NCBI RefSeq assembly: GCF_003464085.1
Contig: NZ_QSDR01000018.1
Location: forward strand, 1 to 64,000
Source of the DNA: Clostridium sp. AM58-1XD
GTDB lineage: Bacteria > Bacillota > Clostridia > Lachnospirales > Lachnospiraceae
Direction: 5' to 3'
DNA: 64,000 bases
Shown here: positions 9,067 through 17,401 of the stretch, piece by piece
Layout of the letters: each line of letters begins with the position of its first letter
Numbering within the stretch: the stretch's first letter is position 1
The notes under the pieces: model-generated
The model's database searches: none
Seen by the model: the letters and a program-made list of their open reading frames with translations, nothing else
Told to the model about the DNA's origin: nothing
Made by a program: the position numbers and the translations under genes

Positions 9067-9131
9067 TAAGAAAAGCCTGAAAACCAAGGAAAATCAAGGG
9101 GTTTTGGTATGTTTGGAGATTTTTGCAGCAA

Positions 9132-9159
9132 TTGAGCAGACGGCATAATGTGGTATAAT
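9132..9159 (+). promoter_or_regulatory. Putative promoter upstream of the toxin remnant
   Basis: TTGAGC (9132-9137) and TATAAT (9154-9159) have a 16-base spacer and an extended TGG. It stands in the 405-base gap between metA and kptA, which otherwise holds only the toxin remnant. Confidence 0.45.
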
Positions 9160-9211
9160 TTAGCATAGTTTGGAGCCAAATTGGTGTCGAATCTGGGAAT
9201 GGAGGATTTGA

Positions 9212-9376
9212 ATGCTGACGATTAAGTTCCACTCCTCTTTCAAGAAAGATTACAAAAGAGTTATTGGTCTTAGGGTATGTCATATTACACCTAAGTGGTT
9301 ATTGGTATATGAGATAGATCAAGAGGAACTTATCTTGCTATTGACAAGGACTGGAACACATAGCGATTTGTTTTGA
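9212..9376 (+). pseudogene. Internally deleted YafQ/RelE-type mRNA interferase remnant
   Basis: A 54-codon frame begins MLTIKFHSSFKKDYKR and ends IDQEELILLLTRTGTHSDLF. These are the first strand/helix and the C-terminal strand of YafQ-family toxins, whose full length is about 90 residues. About 35-40 residues between DYKR and the CHI..WLLVY block are missing, but the frame is preserved. The lost middle contains much of the ribosome-binding and catalytic surface, so it is probably inactive. The C-terminal His of the catalytic set (GTHSDLF) remains. No DinJ/RelB antitoxin is recognisable before it. RBS GGAGG precedes the ATG. Confidence 0.7.
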
Positions 9377-9471
9377 TACGATTAATGGGCTGAATTATTT
9401 CAGTCCATTAGTTATATAATTGGAAAATATAATATCGAAGGAATACTTGATTTTATTTGGAGGAGTGAAAA

Positions 9472-10020
9472 TTGGGTAAAAAAGATAAATTAAGTGTATT
9501 TATAAGTCTTGTTTTGCGTCACAAGCCGGAAACTGCCGGGATTCAGTTAGATGAGCATGGCTGGGCGAATGTAGAAGAATTGATTACTGGCATTAATTCT
9601 ACCGGCAGAAACATTGATATGAAGAAATTGGAAGATATCGTGGCAACCGATGAAAAGGGGAGATACAGCCTCAATGAGGACAAGACGCTGATCCGTGCCA
9701 ATCAGGGGCATAGTATTCCGGTGGATGTGGAGCTGCGTGAGAAGGAACCACCAGAATTTTTATATCACGGAACTGCCGATAGATTTCTGGAAGACATTCA
9801 GACAGAAGGTTTAAAGCCAATGAGTAGATTATATGTGCATTTGTCAAAAGACAAAAAAACGGCTATTAAGGTTGGAAAACGTCATGGGAAGCCAATCATA
9901 TTGCAGGTACATAGTGGCGAGATGTTTAGAGATGGAAACAAATTTTATCTTTCGGAAAATGGAGTTTGGCTAACAGAATTTGTTCCTGCTAGATACTTAA
10001 ACATGGAGGAAAATATATGA
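9472..10020 (+). CDS. kptA: RNA 2'-phosphotransferase, Tpt1/KptA family
   Basis: The 182-residue protein matches KptA, which removes an internal RNA 2'-phosphate by transferring it to NAD, releasing nicotinamide and ADP-ribose cyclic phosphate. The N-terminal winged-helix part is LSVFISLVLRHKPETAG plus the HGWANVEELI block. The catalytic part has the LYHGT motif near residue 100, a VHLSKD block, and GVWLTEFVPARYL at the end. The start is TTG at 9472 with GGAGGAG seven bases before it. Flanking toxin and Hint-like remnants and lower G+C suggest an acquired patch. Its bacterial substrate is unknown; RNA repair or ADP-ribose-linked defence has been suggested for the family. Confidence 0.9.
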   Translation: MGKKDKLSVFISLVLRHKPETAGIQLDEHGWANVEELITGINSTGRNIDMKKLEDIVATDEKGRYSLNEDKTLIRANQGHSIPVDVELREKEPPEFLYHGTADRFLEDIQTEGLKPMSRLYVHLSKDKKTAIKVGKRHGKPIILQVHSGEMFRDGNKFYLSENGVWLTEFVPARYLNMEENI

Positions 10021-10304
10021 GTGAAAGATGGGATATTAGCTGTGCTGATTGTGGAAAGTAGCTGGAAAGAGGCTTCTGAGCTTAAAGTAGGTGATATTTT
10101 GTAAAAGGATGATAAAATTGTATCTATTGGAGATGTACCTGGATGTGAAGTATATGATATTGAGACTGATTCCGATGGATTAGGATCTATGCTAACGATA
10201 TTGTAGTAGGGGATTTCTCTATGAACAATTCTTTTAAAATAAGAAGAAGCAATAAGGATATGCTTGCTAAGCTGATGAAACTGTCGGAGGATTTAAATAG
10301 ATAA
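10017..10304 (+). pseudogene. Decayed Hint/intein-like remnant after kptA
   Basis: An ATG overlapping the kptA stop (ATGA) opens a 14-codon frame (MSERWDISCADCGK) ending at an in-frame stop. Further pieces in shifted frames read WKEASELKVGDIL, KIVSIGDVPGCEVYDIETD and IYANDIVVGDFSMN, ending at 10304. The eLkvGDil and evYDie patterns, and a terminal yANdivV, resemble the start and end of a Hint (intein/hedgehog) domain as found in polymorphic toxins. Several stops and shifts interrupt it, so this is true decay rather than a single indel. The identification is tentative. Confidence 0.4.
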
Positions 10305-10324
10305 ATTATTATAAATAATATAGG

Positions 10325-10399
10325 AGTCCACATACACAGCCTGTAGGTGTTTTCTACCTTGATAAATGCCTACAGCTGTGTATCATATCAGGGAGGACT
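10325..10399. other. Long imperfect stem-loop in the 10.3-10.6 kb intergenic gap
   Basis: TACACAG and CTGTAGG (10333-10347, one bulged C) pair with CCTACAG and CTGTGTA (10369-10382). An outer AGTCC (10325-10329) can pair with GGACT (10395-10399). There is no U-tract, so it is not a normal terminator. It may be a small mobile-element remnant (MITE-like) or a structured RNA. The rest of the gap to 10638 shows only a possible promoter, TTGACA at 10554 with TATAAG at 10575 (spacer 15). Confidence 0.4.
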
Positions 10400-10638
10400 T
10401 CACTGCGAAAAACGAACAGAGAGGGATAGAATACCGGAGGTATGTAAGGAACAAGACAATATTAAGAAACAGTCAGAATAGATTTGTTGGTATAAAAATA
10501 AACAAAATTTATGTAATGTTTTCTTGAAAATGTACAAAATATACAAATGGCTGTTGACATGGGACGAGAATAGATATAAGCTTATGGTACAAGTAAATGT
10601 TCGCGCGAACTATAGCACAACTGAAGGAGGAGAAAGAG

Positions 10639-11700
10639 ATGAACGTGAAAAAAATGGTGTCCATTGGTTTATCTGGCGTTTTGATGCTGACCTGTACGAT
10701 CAGTTCGGCAGCCTGCACATTGCTGGGGGCTAACGGAACTGAGACGGAAGATCAAAACGCTTACATCGCGTCAACAAGTGACAACCCCTATCTGCCGGGC
10801 CCGCGAAAACCCGTTTACGTTACGATTCCGCAGGACGGAGGATATAAATTTGTTCACACGCCATGTCTGATCAAGGAGAAGGACGGATCTTTTACGGATG
10901 TCGGCTCTGATCGTGGTATGAACGAAAAGGGCTTCAGCTGGACGCGCTCGTGGGTAGTACCGGGTGAGCCGGAGTCGGTCGATAAGACGCCGGCAGTCGA
11001 TTGGTTTCTCAAATTGGGCTCTACGGTCTCTACGGTGGATGAGGCGATTGAATTCGTGAAAAATAATCCAAAAGGCGTCGGATGTCAGGGAAATTATATT
11101 TTTGCGGACGCAGAGGGAAGCCTTGCTGTGGTGGAGGCTGGATATGATACGGTGACCGTCGTAAACAAATGGACTGGGCAGGAGTCGGGAAAAGCGGCCA
11201 GGGCAAATCGGTGGGAATCAGAAGAGATGAAGCCGTTAGACAGAAGCGGGACAGAGAACAAGATCTATTACAACACTTCTGAATACAGATACAACAGGGG
11301 AATGGAGCTTCTGGAGAAAAACACAGGTAAAATAAATGTGGAGACGCTGAAACAAATGATCAGCGACAGAAACATGGAAGCGGACCCATCTATGCCCCAT
11401 CTGTATTCGATCAACAATCACGGAGTGACGGACGGAACGATAAGCGCTGAGATTTATGACCCCGCGAACAGAACCTTCTGGTATACGTATGGATGGCTGG
11501 ACGGAGATACCAAGGAAGGGGATCCGGCTAATTATGGTGACAACGCGAATTCCTGGGGCGGCGTGTGGATACCTTTTATTCTGACGGAACTGGACGAGGA
11601 AGGGTTCTATACGAATTGGGATGGAAGCCTTACTCCGTTGGGCACTAAATACCTGGAAAAGATACGGCAAAGTGGGAAGGAATCTGAAATCGGAAATTAA
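10639..11700 (+). CDS. Secreted Ntn-hydrolase, peptidase C45/acyltransferase-like
   Basis: The 353-residue protein has a signal peptide (basic start, hydrophobic core to about residue 22, SSAA before Cys26). Cys26 in ACTLLGANGTE fits the N-terminal nucleophile of C45/C69-type Ntn-hydrolases, so export processing could also expose the catalytic Cys. Later blocks include NPKGVGCQGNYIFAD, YRYNRGMELLEKN, and SINNHGVTDGTISAEIYD with TFWYTYG, matching the C-terminal strand pattern of penicillin acyltransferase-like proteins. The likely reaction is amide or acyl hydrolysis outside the membrane; the substrate is unknown. The start at 10639 follows AAGGAGGAGAAAGAG. It precedes lepB by about 100 bases. 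Confidence 0.7.
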   Translation: MNVKKMVSIGLSGVLMLTCTISSAACTLLGANGTETEDQNAYIASTSDNPYLPGPRKPVYVTIPQDGGYKFVHTPCLIKEKDGSFTDVGSDRGMNEKGFSWTRSWVVPGEPESVDKTPAVDWFLKLGSTVSTVDEAIEFVKNNPKGVGCQGNYIFADAEGSLAVVEAGYDTVTVVNKWTGQESGKAARANRWESEEMKPLDRSGTENKIYYNTSEYRYNRGMELLEKNTGKINVETLKQMISDRNMEADPSMPHLYSINNHGVTDGTISAEIYDPANRTFWYTYGWLDGDTKEGDPANYGDNANSWGGVWIPFILTELDEEGFYTNWDGSLTPLGTKYLEKIRQSGKESEIGN

Positions 11701-11804
11701 AATTAACATAATAGTAAGGACTTTTACAGTAGATCGTGTTAAACTTAGTAAAGATATTAGTGACTGTATATAATATTAAGAGGATTCTTTGCTGAGGAGA
11801 TTTT

Positions 11805-12353
11805 ATGAAACATGTATCCGTAACTGACCTGAAAAAGGGGATATTGGAATGGCTTCAGATTATCGTCATAGCTGCTGCGATTGCTTTTGTGCTCAACCGA
11901 TTTATTATAGCCAACAGTGAGGTCCCAACCAATTCTATGGAAAATACGATTATGGCAGGCGACCGATTGATCGGTTCCCGGCTGTCTTATGCCTTTGGCG
12001 GGGAACCAAAAAGAGGAGACATCGTGGTTTTTCATCATAAAACAGAACCGGGCACAGATAAGACAAGGCTGGTGAAACGTATCATAGGACTTCCGGGAGA
12101 GACTGTGGAGATACGGGGCGGGCATGTCTATATCAACGAGTCGGACACGCCCCTTGAAGAGCCATATCTTCCGGAGAAAATGGAATCGGACCCATATCAT
12201 TTCGAAGTGCCTGAGGGCTGTTATCTGATGCTGGGCGACAACAGAAATTATTCTGCGGACGCCAGAGGCTGGCCGGATCCGTATGTGCCGGAGGATGCAA
12301 TTTTGGCTAAGGTTCTGTTTCGATATTATCCCGGAATTCAAAAGGTACAGTAG
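11805..12353 (+). CDS. lepB: Signal peptidase I
   Basis: Type I signal peptidase removes signal peptides from exported proteins at the outer face of the membrane. The 182-residue protein has one N-terminal membrane helix (about residues 17-35). The catalytic Ser44 is in EVPTNSMENTI and the general-base Lys91 in TRLVKRIIGLPGE. Box E follows as GDNRNYSADARGW. Length and motif order match the single-spanning Gram-positive type. It lies just downstream of the secreted Ntn-hydrolase on the same strand. RBS GAGGAGATTTT. Confidence 0.93.
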   Translation: MKHVSVTDLKKGILEWLQIIVIAAAIAFVLNRFIIANSEVPTNSMENTIMAGDRLIGSRLSYAFGGEPKRGDIVVFHHKTEPGTDKTRLVKRIIGLPGETVEIRGGHVYINESDTPLEEPYLPEKMESDPYHFEVPEGCYLMLGDNRNYSADARGWPDPYVPEDAILAKVLFRYYPGIQKVQ

Positions 12354-12480
12354 TGTAATAAAATGACCTGTAATACTTGAGGAGCAGGCACGTCCATGTA
12401 CATATGTACGTATCGGTAACTGCGTATCCCGCAGACAAGCCGGCACATAATACAAATTTATTTAAAAGGAGGGGTTACGA

Positions 12481-13284
12481 ATGGGTGAAATGTTTTCTTC
12501 TTTCGATGGTACAATGCTGTATCTGAACAAAGAAATACCGGACGGCGCACGCGCAGCGGCAGTGATTGTCCACGGACTGTGTGAGCATCAGGGGCGTTAT
12601 GACTACTTTGCCGATTTATTTCATCAGTCTGGGATCGGAACTTACCGGTTCGATCATCGCGGACATGGGCGTTCTGAGGGGGAACGGACGCACTATGACG
12701 ATTTCAACGAGCTTTTGGACGATACTAATGTAGTGGTGGATATGGCAATCGCAGAGAATCCGGACATTCCGGTGTTCCTGATCGGACATAGTATGGGCGG
12801 ATTTACCGTATCCCTTTATGGCGTGAAGTATCAGAATAAAGGTCTGCGGGGCATTATTACAAGCGGCGCCTTGACGAAGGATCATGGAGGACTGATTACC
12901 GGCGTACCAAAAGATATGGATCCCCATACACAGCTGCCGAATGAATTAGGCGCTGGAGTGTGTTCCGTAGCCGAGGTAGTAGACTGGTACGGGAAAGACC
13001 CTTACAATTCAAAGACCTTTACAACAGGTCTGTGTTATGCGATCTGCAGCGGTCTGGACTGGTTTGCAGAAAGGGAAAAAGAGTTTTCCTATCCGGTTTT
13101 GATGCTTCATGGAGAAAAGGACGGGCTTGTAAGCGTTCAGGATACATACGATTTCTTTGCAGCTGCAGCCTCCAAGGACAAGCAGATGAAGATATACGGA
13201 AATCTGTTCCACGAGATATTTAATGAGTACTGCAGGGATGAGGTAATCGGAGACGTAATTGCCTGGATCAGCCGGCGGATATAA
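12481..13284 (+). CDS. Alpha/beta hydrolase, monoacylglycerol lipase-like (Hydrolase_4)
   Basis: The 267-residue cytoplasmic protein has no signal peptide. The oxyanion-hole block is VIVHGLCEHQGRY, the FDHRGHGRS block is typical of monoglyceride lipases, and the nucleophile is Ser104 in GHSMGG. The acid is in HGEKDGLV and the His in YGNLFHEIFNE. It is likely an ester hydrolase acting on short acylglycerols or similar lipids; lysophospholipase is an alternative label. RBS AAAGGAGGGG. In the 127 bases upstream, GTACATATGTAC (12398-12409) is a perfect 12-bp palindrome that may be a repressor operator. Confidence 0.85.
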   Translation: MGEMFSSFDGTMLYLNKEIPDGARAAAVIVHGLCEHQGRYDYFADLFHQSGIGTYRFDHRGHGRSEGERTHYDDFNELLDDTNVVVDMAIAENPDIPVFLIGHSMGGFTVSLYGVKYQNKGLRGIITSGALTKDHGGLITGVPKDMDPHTQLPNELGAGVCSVAEVVDWYGKDPYNSKTFTTGLCYAICSGLDWFAEREKEFSYPVLMLHGEKDGLVSVQDTYDFFAAAASKDKQMKIYGNLFHEIFNEYCRDEVIGDVIAWISRRI

Positions 13285-13381
13285 TTGTTTTGCATTAAGA
13301 AGAATAGATATTAAAAAGGCAATAGAAGGATAGTAAAAGGATAATAATAAAATAATAGAAAAGAATAGAAAAGAATAGAAA

Positions 13382-13434
13382 GCAGCGTCAGGAAATCGGC
13401 TGGAATTGCCGCCTTATCCTGGCGCTGCCTTTTT
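13382..13434 (+). terminator. Intrinsic terminator after the alpha/beta hydrolase gene
   Basis: GCAGCGTCAGGA (13382-13393) pairs with TCCTGGCGCTGC (13417-13428) with one G-T pair, and an inner stem is possible. CTTTTTG follows. An A/G-rich run with repeated aaaagaatag units precedes it. Confidence 0.75.
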
Positions 13435-13505
13435 GCTTTTCGGTAAAAGATTTGCTATTATAAAGTGTTAAAGTACTTATTTCATTTACCGCCGTTAAGA
13501 ATACT

Positions 13506-14006
13506 CTACGAGTCGGCGCTGACGGCTTCTATGGCAACGCTCCCGCCTCTTACAATTTCCACCCGGTTGCTGAAGTATTTTGAGAATACAATGGCGATTT
13601 TGTCATTCTTTTCGTCAGTATGGACGCTTTCAACCACAGCAGATGAAGGGCTACAGTCCGCAACCCTGATGTTAAATACTTGTGAAAGCTGGAAAATATC
13701 GTTCATGTCCTGCCTGCTGCAGCTGCTGATTTTTATAAACATAAGTTCTTTTTTATGAATACTGACATCTGTGAAATCAACCACCTTAATTACTTCGATA
13801 CATCGGTTCAGCTGTTTTTTCACCTGTTCAAAGGTCATGTCGTCGCTTGTCAGCCCAATTGTCATTCGGGATATGGTTCTGTCCTCGGTCCTTCCTACCG
13901 TCAGGCTGTCCAGATTATATGATTTACCTGAAAACAGGCTGGAAATACGGGCGAGAACACCGATATCGTTTTCTACAAACAGGCATATCCATCTTTTTTT
14001 TATCAC
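13506..14006 (-). CDS. ilvH: Acetolactate synthase small (regulatory) subunit
   Basis: The 166-residue IlvH/IlvN-type subunit binds valine and modulates the catalytic subunit of acetohydroxyacid synthase. The ACT domain is at residues about 4-75 (CLFVENDIGVLARISSLFSG with YNLDSLTVGRTED), followed by a second ACT-like half with a divergent end. Its ATG overlaps the stop of the large-subunit gene by four bases, so translation is coupled. A TetR gene upstream in the same direction suggests operon control. Confidence 0.93.
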   Translation of the reverse strand: MIKKRWICLFVENDIGVLARISSLFSGKSYNLDSLTVGRTEDRTISRMTIGLTSDDMTFEQVKKQLNRCIEVIKVVDFTDVSIHKKELMFIKISSCSRQDMNDIFQLSQVFNIRVADCSPSSAVVESVHTDEKNDKIAIVFSKYFSNRVEIVRGGSVAIEAVSADS

Positions 14007-15733
14007 TTTTTTTCCTCCATTTCCAGGATCATATCAGAAAGCGTACCTCCCGGAGGCACGATAGGCAGCACATCCGTCTCCCGGCCGATCAAAAATTCGA
14101 TGATTACAGGCGTTTTACGGCTGGATTGTGCCCGGGTGAGGGCCGGTTCAATATCCTCAGGAGCGGTCACACGTATTCCTTCGGCACCGTAACTTTCGGC
14201 CATCTTTATAAAGTCCGGAATGTATTCGGGACAGTTGGAACCTGGCGCGCTGCATGAGGAAGGACATGTTCTGCGGCGCCGCATGCAGACACAGGAATAC
14301 CGTTTGTCAAAAAACATTTCCTGCCACTGCCTTACATTCCCCAGATAACCATTGTTCAGAATGCAGATGATTACAGGAAGTTCATATACCATTGCCGTGG
14401 CCAGTTCCTGAATATTCATCTGCATGCCGCCGTCCCCTGTGATAACTATCACGTCTGTTTCCGGATTTCCGATTTTTGCCCCTATGCCAGCCGGAAGGCC
14501 GAAGCCCATGGTGCCCTGGCCGCCGGAGGTTAAGAGACGTTTTTGCTCATTCAACTCAAGAAATTGTGTAGCCCACAACTGGTTTTGCCCGACATCGGTC
14601 GCAATGACAGCCTTTTTGAAGATACGGTTTACAGCCTTCATAATCTTTTCCGGGGTGATGCCGGTTCCTTCCGTCGTAATCGGCCAGCGCTTTTTCCAAT
14701 CATCAATCAGGGCTGTCCACTCAGGGATATTCAGACGGACCGCCCGCTCCGTTAATGCTAGAATGGCGCTTTTGGCGTCGGCTACAATTGGAATGGATAC
14801 GGCGATGTTTCTGGAAATCGAAGCGGAATCGATATCGACGTGAATTATGACTGCGTTGGGAGCGAATTCTTCAATTTTCCCCGTAATGCGGTCATTAAAA
14901 CGTGTACCGATGGAAAAAAGTACGTCGCACTGGCTGACTGCGGAATTAGCAGCAGCACTTCCATGAATTCCCAGATTTCCTACATATAATTTATGGTCGG
15001 AGGGGACGGCGCCCTTGCCCATAATTGTGGTAACGACGGGAATTCCTGTTTTTTCAGCCAGTCTGCGCATTTCAGCCTGGGCTCTGCTGATATTGACGCC
15101 TCCTCCGATTAAAAATAAGGGGCGTTTGGCCTGGTTTAAGATTTCCAGAGCTTTTTTTATCTGGCCGATATGTACGGAAGCCACAGGCTTATACCCTCTG
15201 ATTTCGATCTTTTCCGGATATACATCGCTTCCATAGGCCTGCTGGATATCCTTCGGAAGGTCGACGACGACCACGCCGGGCCTGCCTGTACCTGCGATAT
15301 GGAACGCCTTTCTTATAATCTCTCCCAGAGATTCACGGCTGCGGACGGTTACGGCATACTTGCAAATGTTCCGTACGATCCCTACCGTGTCGACTTCCTG
15401 AAACGCATCATTTCCGATCAGACGGGTAGAAACCTGACCGGTAAAACAGACGAGAGGAACGCTGTCGGAATTGGCAGTCGCTATGCCTGTTACAAGATTG
15501 GTGGCACCTGGGCCGCTCGTTACGAGGCACACGCCTGTTTTTCCAGTGGAACGGGCGTAACCGTCGGCAGCATGGATCAAACCCTGTTCGTGACGGGGCA
15601 AAATAATGTCCATATTCTGAACATCGAAAAGGGCGTTAAACAGATCAATCGTCTGTCCGCCGGGATATGCGAATAATACATTGGTTTGCTCAGCTTTTAA
15701 AGCTTTTACAAATAACTCTGCTCCTGTAATCAT
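14003..15733 (-). CDS. ilvB: Acetolactate synthase large (catalytic) subunit with Cys-rich insert
   Basis: This ThDP enzyme joins two pyruvates, or pyruvate and 2-oxobutyrate, in valine/isoleucine synthesis. At about 576 residues it shows AYPGGQTIDLFNALF near the start with the catalytic-Glu region following, a central FAD-binding-type domain, and the ThDP motif GDGGMQMNIQELATA ending in ICILNN. Between MFFDKRYS and PDFIKMAESYG is an insertion with five cysteines (CVCM, CPSSC, CPEY) not found in E. coli or Bacillus IlvB. The start is placed at 15733, where AGAAAGGA precedes ATG; an ATG 24 bases upstream lacks an RBS. It forms an operon with ilvH. Confidence 0.93.
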   Translation of the reverse strand: MITGAELFVKALKAEQTNVLFAYPGGQTIDLFNALFDVQNMDIILPRHEQGLIHAADGYARSTGKTGVCLVTSGPGATNLVTGIATANSDSVPLVCFTGQVSTRLIGNDAFQEVDTVGIVRNICKYAVTVRSRESLGEIIRKAFHIAGTGRPGVVVVDLPKDIQQAYGSDVYPEKIEIRGYKPVASVHIGQIKKALEILNQAKRPLFLIGGGVNISRAQAEMRRLAEKTGIPVVTTIMGKGAVPSDHKLYVGNLGIHGSAAANSAVSQCDVLFSIGTRFNDRITGKIEEFAPNAVIIHVDIDSASISRNIAVSIPIVADAKSAILALTERAVRLNIPEWTALIDDWKKRWPITTEGTGITPEKIMKAVNRIFKKAVIATDVGQNQLWATQFLELNEQKRLLTSGGQGTMGFGLPAGIGAKIGNPETDVIVITGDGGMQMNIQELATAMVYELPVIICILNNGYLGNVRQWQEMFFDKRYSCVCMRRRRTCPSSCSAPGSNCPEYIPDFIKMAESYGAEGIRVTAPEDIEPALTRAQSSRKTPVIIEFLIGRETDVLPIVPPGGTLSDMILEMEEKK

Positions 15734-15813
15734 CCTGTCAGTCCTTTCTGAATGCATGTACTTGCTTGCACATGGAATATTATAAATGGCACTGTCTGCA
15801 CAGTACCATCTCG

Positions 15814-16392
15814 TTACGCCTGCGGTACGCCCTTTATGAACAGTTCTACCGTTTTTTTAATAAAGTCTTTCTGGCCGATTTTCGTCAGTTTATCATCGAA
15901 GGAAGCTTTTAAGAAGGTATAGCCAAATGTTGAGGAAAAGATCGTCATGGCCAGACATTCAAAATCCAGATGGGGAATCTTACCCATTTCTTCCATGGTA
16001 CGGAAGTAATGGGTAAGAGTAGAGACGAACGACTGAGGAATTTTCATGATCAGAGGGGCGGTTTCCTCATAGAGCTGAGGCGCTCTCAGACCAATGGACA
16101 GGTTTACAAAATCAGGTGTAATTCTGTTCATATATGTGGTCATAAACATCTCCAGATCGGGCTGAAGCTCCCATACAACGTCCTGAAAGATCTCCGGAGT
16201 CACGCTGCCACGCCATTTTTCCTGATCGACTCCGCTTAACACGATCTCTTTTTTGTTTTTAAATTTGCGGAACAGGGTACATTCATTTACACCGGCTTTA
16301 TGGGCAATGTCTTTTGTTGTTGTAGCAACATAGCCCTTATCGCGAATCAGGGCCATCGTCGCGTCAATTATCTTCTGACTTGTATCATCCAC
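15814..16392 (-). CDS. TetR/AcrR family transcriptional regulator
   Basis: The roughly 192-residue repressor-type regulator has an N-terminal HTH (IIDATMALIRDKGYVATTTK with AGVNECTLFRKFKNKKEI) and an all-helical ligand domain. The preferred start is GTG at 16392, six bases after GGAGGA; a TTG at 16410 in frame would place the RBS inside the coding region. It lies 80 bases upstream of ilvB on the same strand, so it may control ilvBH, itself, or both. An operator-like palindrome sits just before its RBS. Ligand unknown. Confidence 0.85.
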   Translation of the reverse strand: MDDTSQKIIDATMALIRDKGYVATTTKDIAHKAGVNECTLFRKFKNKKEIVLSGVDQEKWRGSVTPEIFQDVVWELQPDLEMFMTTYMNRITPDFVNLSIGLRAPQLYEETAPLIMKIPQSFVSTLTHYFRTMEEMGKIPHLDFECLAMTIFSSTFGYTFLKASFDDKLTKIGQKDFIKKTVELFIKGVPQA

Positions 16393-16404
16393 GATTCTTC
16401 CTCC

Positions 16405-16419
16405 ATGCAAGCGCTTGCT
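16405..16419 (-). promoter_or_regulatory. Operator palindrome upstream of the TetR gene, also a perfect cre match
   Basis: GCAAGCGCTTGC (16407-16418) is a perfect 12-bp palindrome directly upstream of the TetR RBS. With its flanks it fits the catabolite-responsive element consensus WTGNAANCGNWNNCW at every position. It could therefore bind CcpA or another LacI-type regulator, or be the TetR's own operator. A related half-site (CTTGC) occurs near 15767, before ilvB. Confidence 0.6.
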
Positions 16420-16459
16420 ATCAAATTATTTTATACGCAGGAGAGCAGAATGTCAAGAA

Positions 16460-17206
16460 CTATTGAGGAATCGGTTCAGAGGAAATCAGCCTCATTTTCT
16501 GCAAAACGTATCCAATGGTATGCCAGTCTCTCAATTCTTCTCTCGTAATAAAAATCGTCCTGCCGATTCCGCAGACAGGTTCTAAGGCAATCACATCATT
16601 CACAATCACCTGGCGTAAATAGACCTTTCCACTTTTTACAAGCAGTCCGATCTGATTCGTACGCGGCTGGTGATCATTTCCGATTAACAAAACATCACCA
16701 TCGATGTATGTCGGAGAAAATGAAAGATTGGTAATTTTCAGAGCGCAGACCAGGGCATCCTTGTACTGGTGGTAGTAGGGACCGATATTGATCTTTTCAA
16801 TTTTACAGGAATCGTAATTCATACCGTCTATCATCTCACCGGTGGGAATAATCATGTTGATGAAATTGCCATCTCCGTCATATCGGCAGGCGGTATAGTA
16901 TTCCATTTCGATCATTGTTTTTACAAACCGTTTCTGTGTAGTCGAAATATCTTCCAGCATTTTTCGAATATTTGTATCGATGTCAATCTCCCCGATCAAT
17001 ACCGCCATGGGAATGTGAGTTAATTTATGCAGCCTGTAAACCGTATGGGCCGTTATGGAGTTTAATTCTCCATTTATCATCTTAAAATAGCTGGATGTGG
17101 ACATATCCAGAATACTTGCCATTTTCGCCTGACTCAGATTTCTCTCTGCCCGCATTCTTTCGCACATTACGATAAAATTATCCACAATCTGTTTTTTGGT
17201 TAACAT
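16460..17206 (-). CDS. XRE-family regulator with S24/LexA-like C-terminal domain
   Basis: The 248-residue protein has an N-terminal HTH (residues about 8-65, RAERNLSQAKMASILDMSTS), a linker helix and a C-terminal domain with the layout of S24 peptidase-like folds. ALKITNLSFSPTYIDGDVLL stands where LexA/CI proteins have the nucleophile-Ser block, and GKVYLRQV stands where the Lys block would be. The Lys position appears to be Arg, so self-cleavage is doubtful and the domain may serve dimerisation or sensing. It diverges from the Spo0A-like gene across 195 bases and could regulate it; that is inference. Confidence 0.75.
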   Translation of the reverse strand: MLTKKQIVDNFIVMCERMRAERNLSQAKMASILDMSTSSYFKMINGELNSITAHTVYRLHKLTHIPMAVLIGEIDIDTNIRKMLEDISTTQKRFVKTMIEMEYYTACRYDGDGNFINMIIPTGEMIDGMNYDSCKIEKINIGPYYHQYKDALVCALKITNLSFSPTYIDGDVLLIGNDHQPRTNQIGLLVKSGKVYLRQVIVNDVIALEPVCGIGRTIFITREELRDWHTIGYVLQKMRLISSEPIPQ

Positions 17207-17401
17207 GTATGATCATCTGCCTTTTCTTTTTAGAAATATTTTTCGCGTTAAAGTGATATTGGGTTAATAAAAAACGTAACTTTGTGAAATACATTTATGG
17301 TATTATGTATTTTACCACGCAGAAAACAGTTGTAAATACTTGCAGACAATCAGTAACAAAAATGTAATATTTACACGGAGAATTAAGGGAGGTAAAAAAT
17401 T

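Noticed and set aside
13320..13381. Direct repeats (aaaagaatag) suggesting a CRISPR-like or iteron array
   Set aside because: Only an A/G-rich low-complexity run of a few imperfect units, with no spacers.
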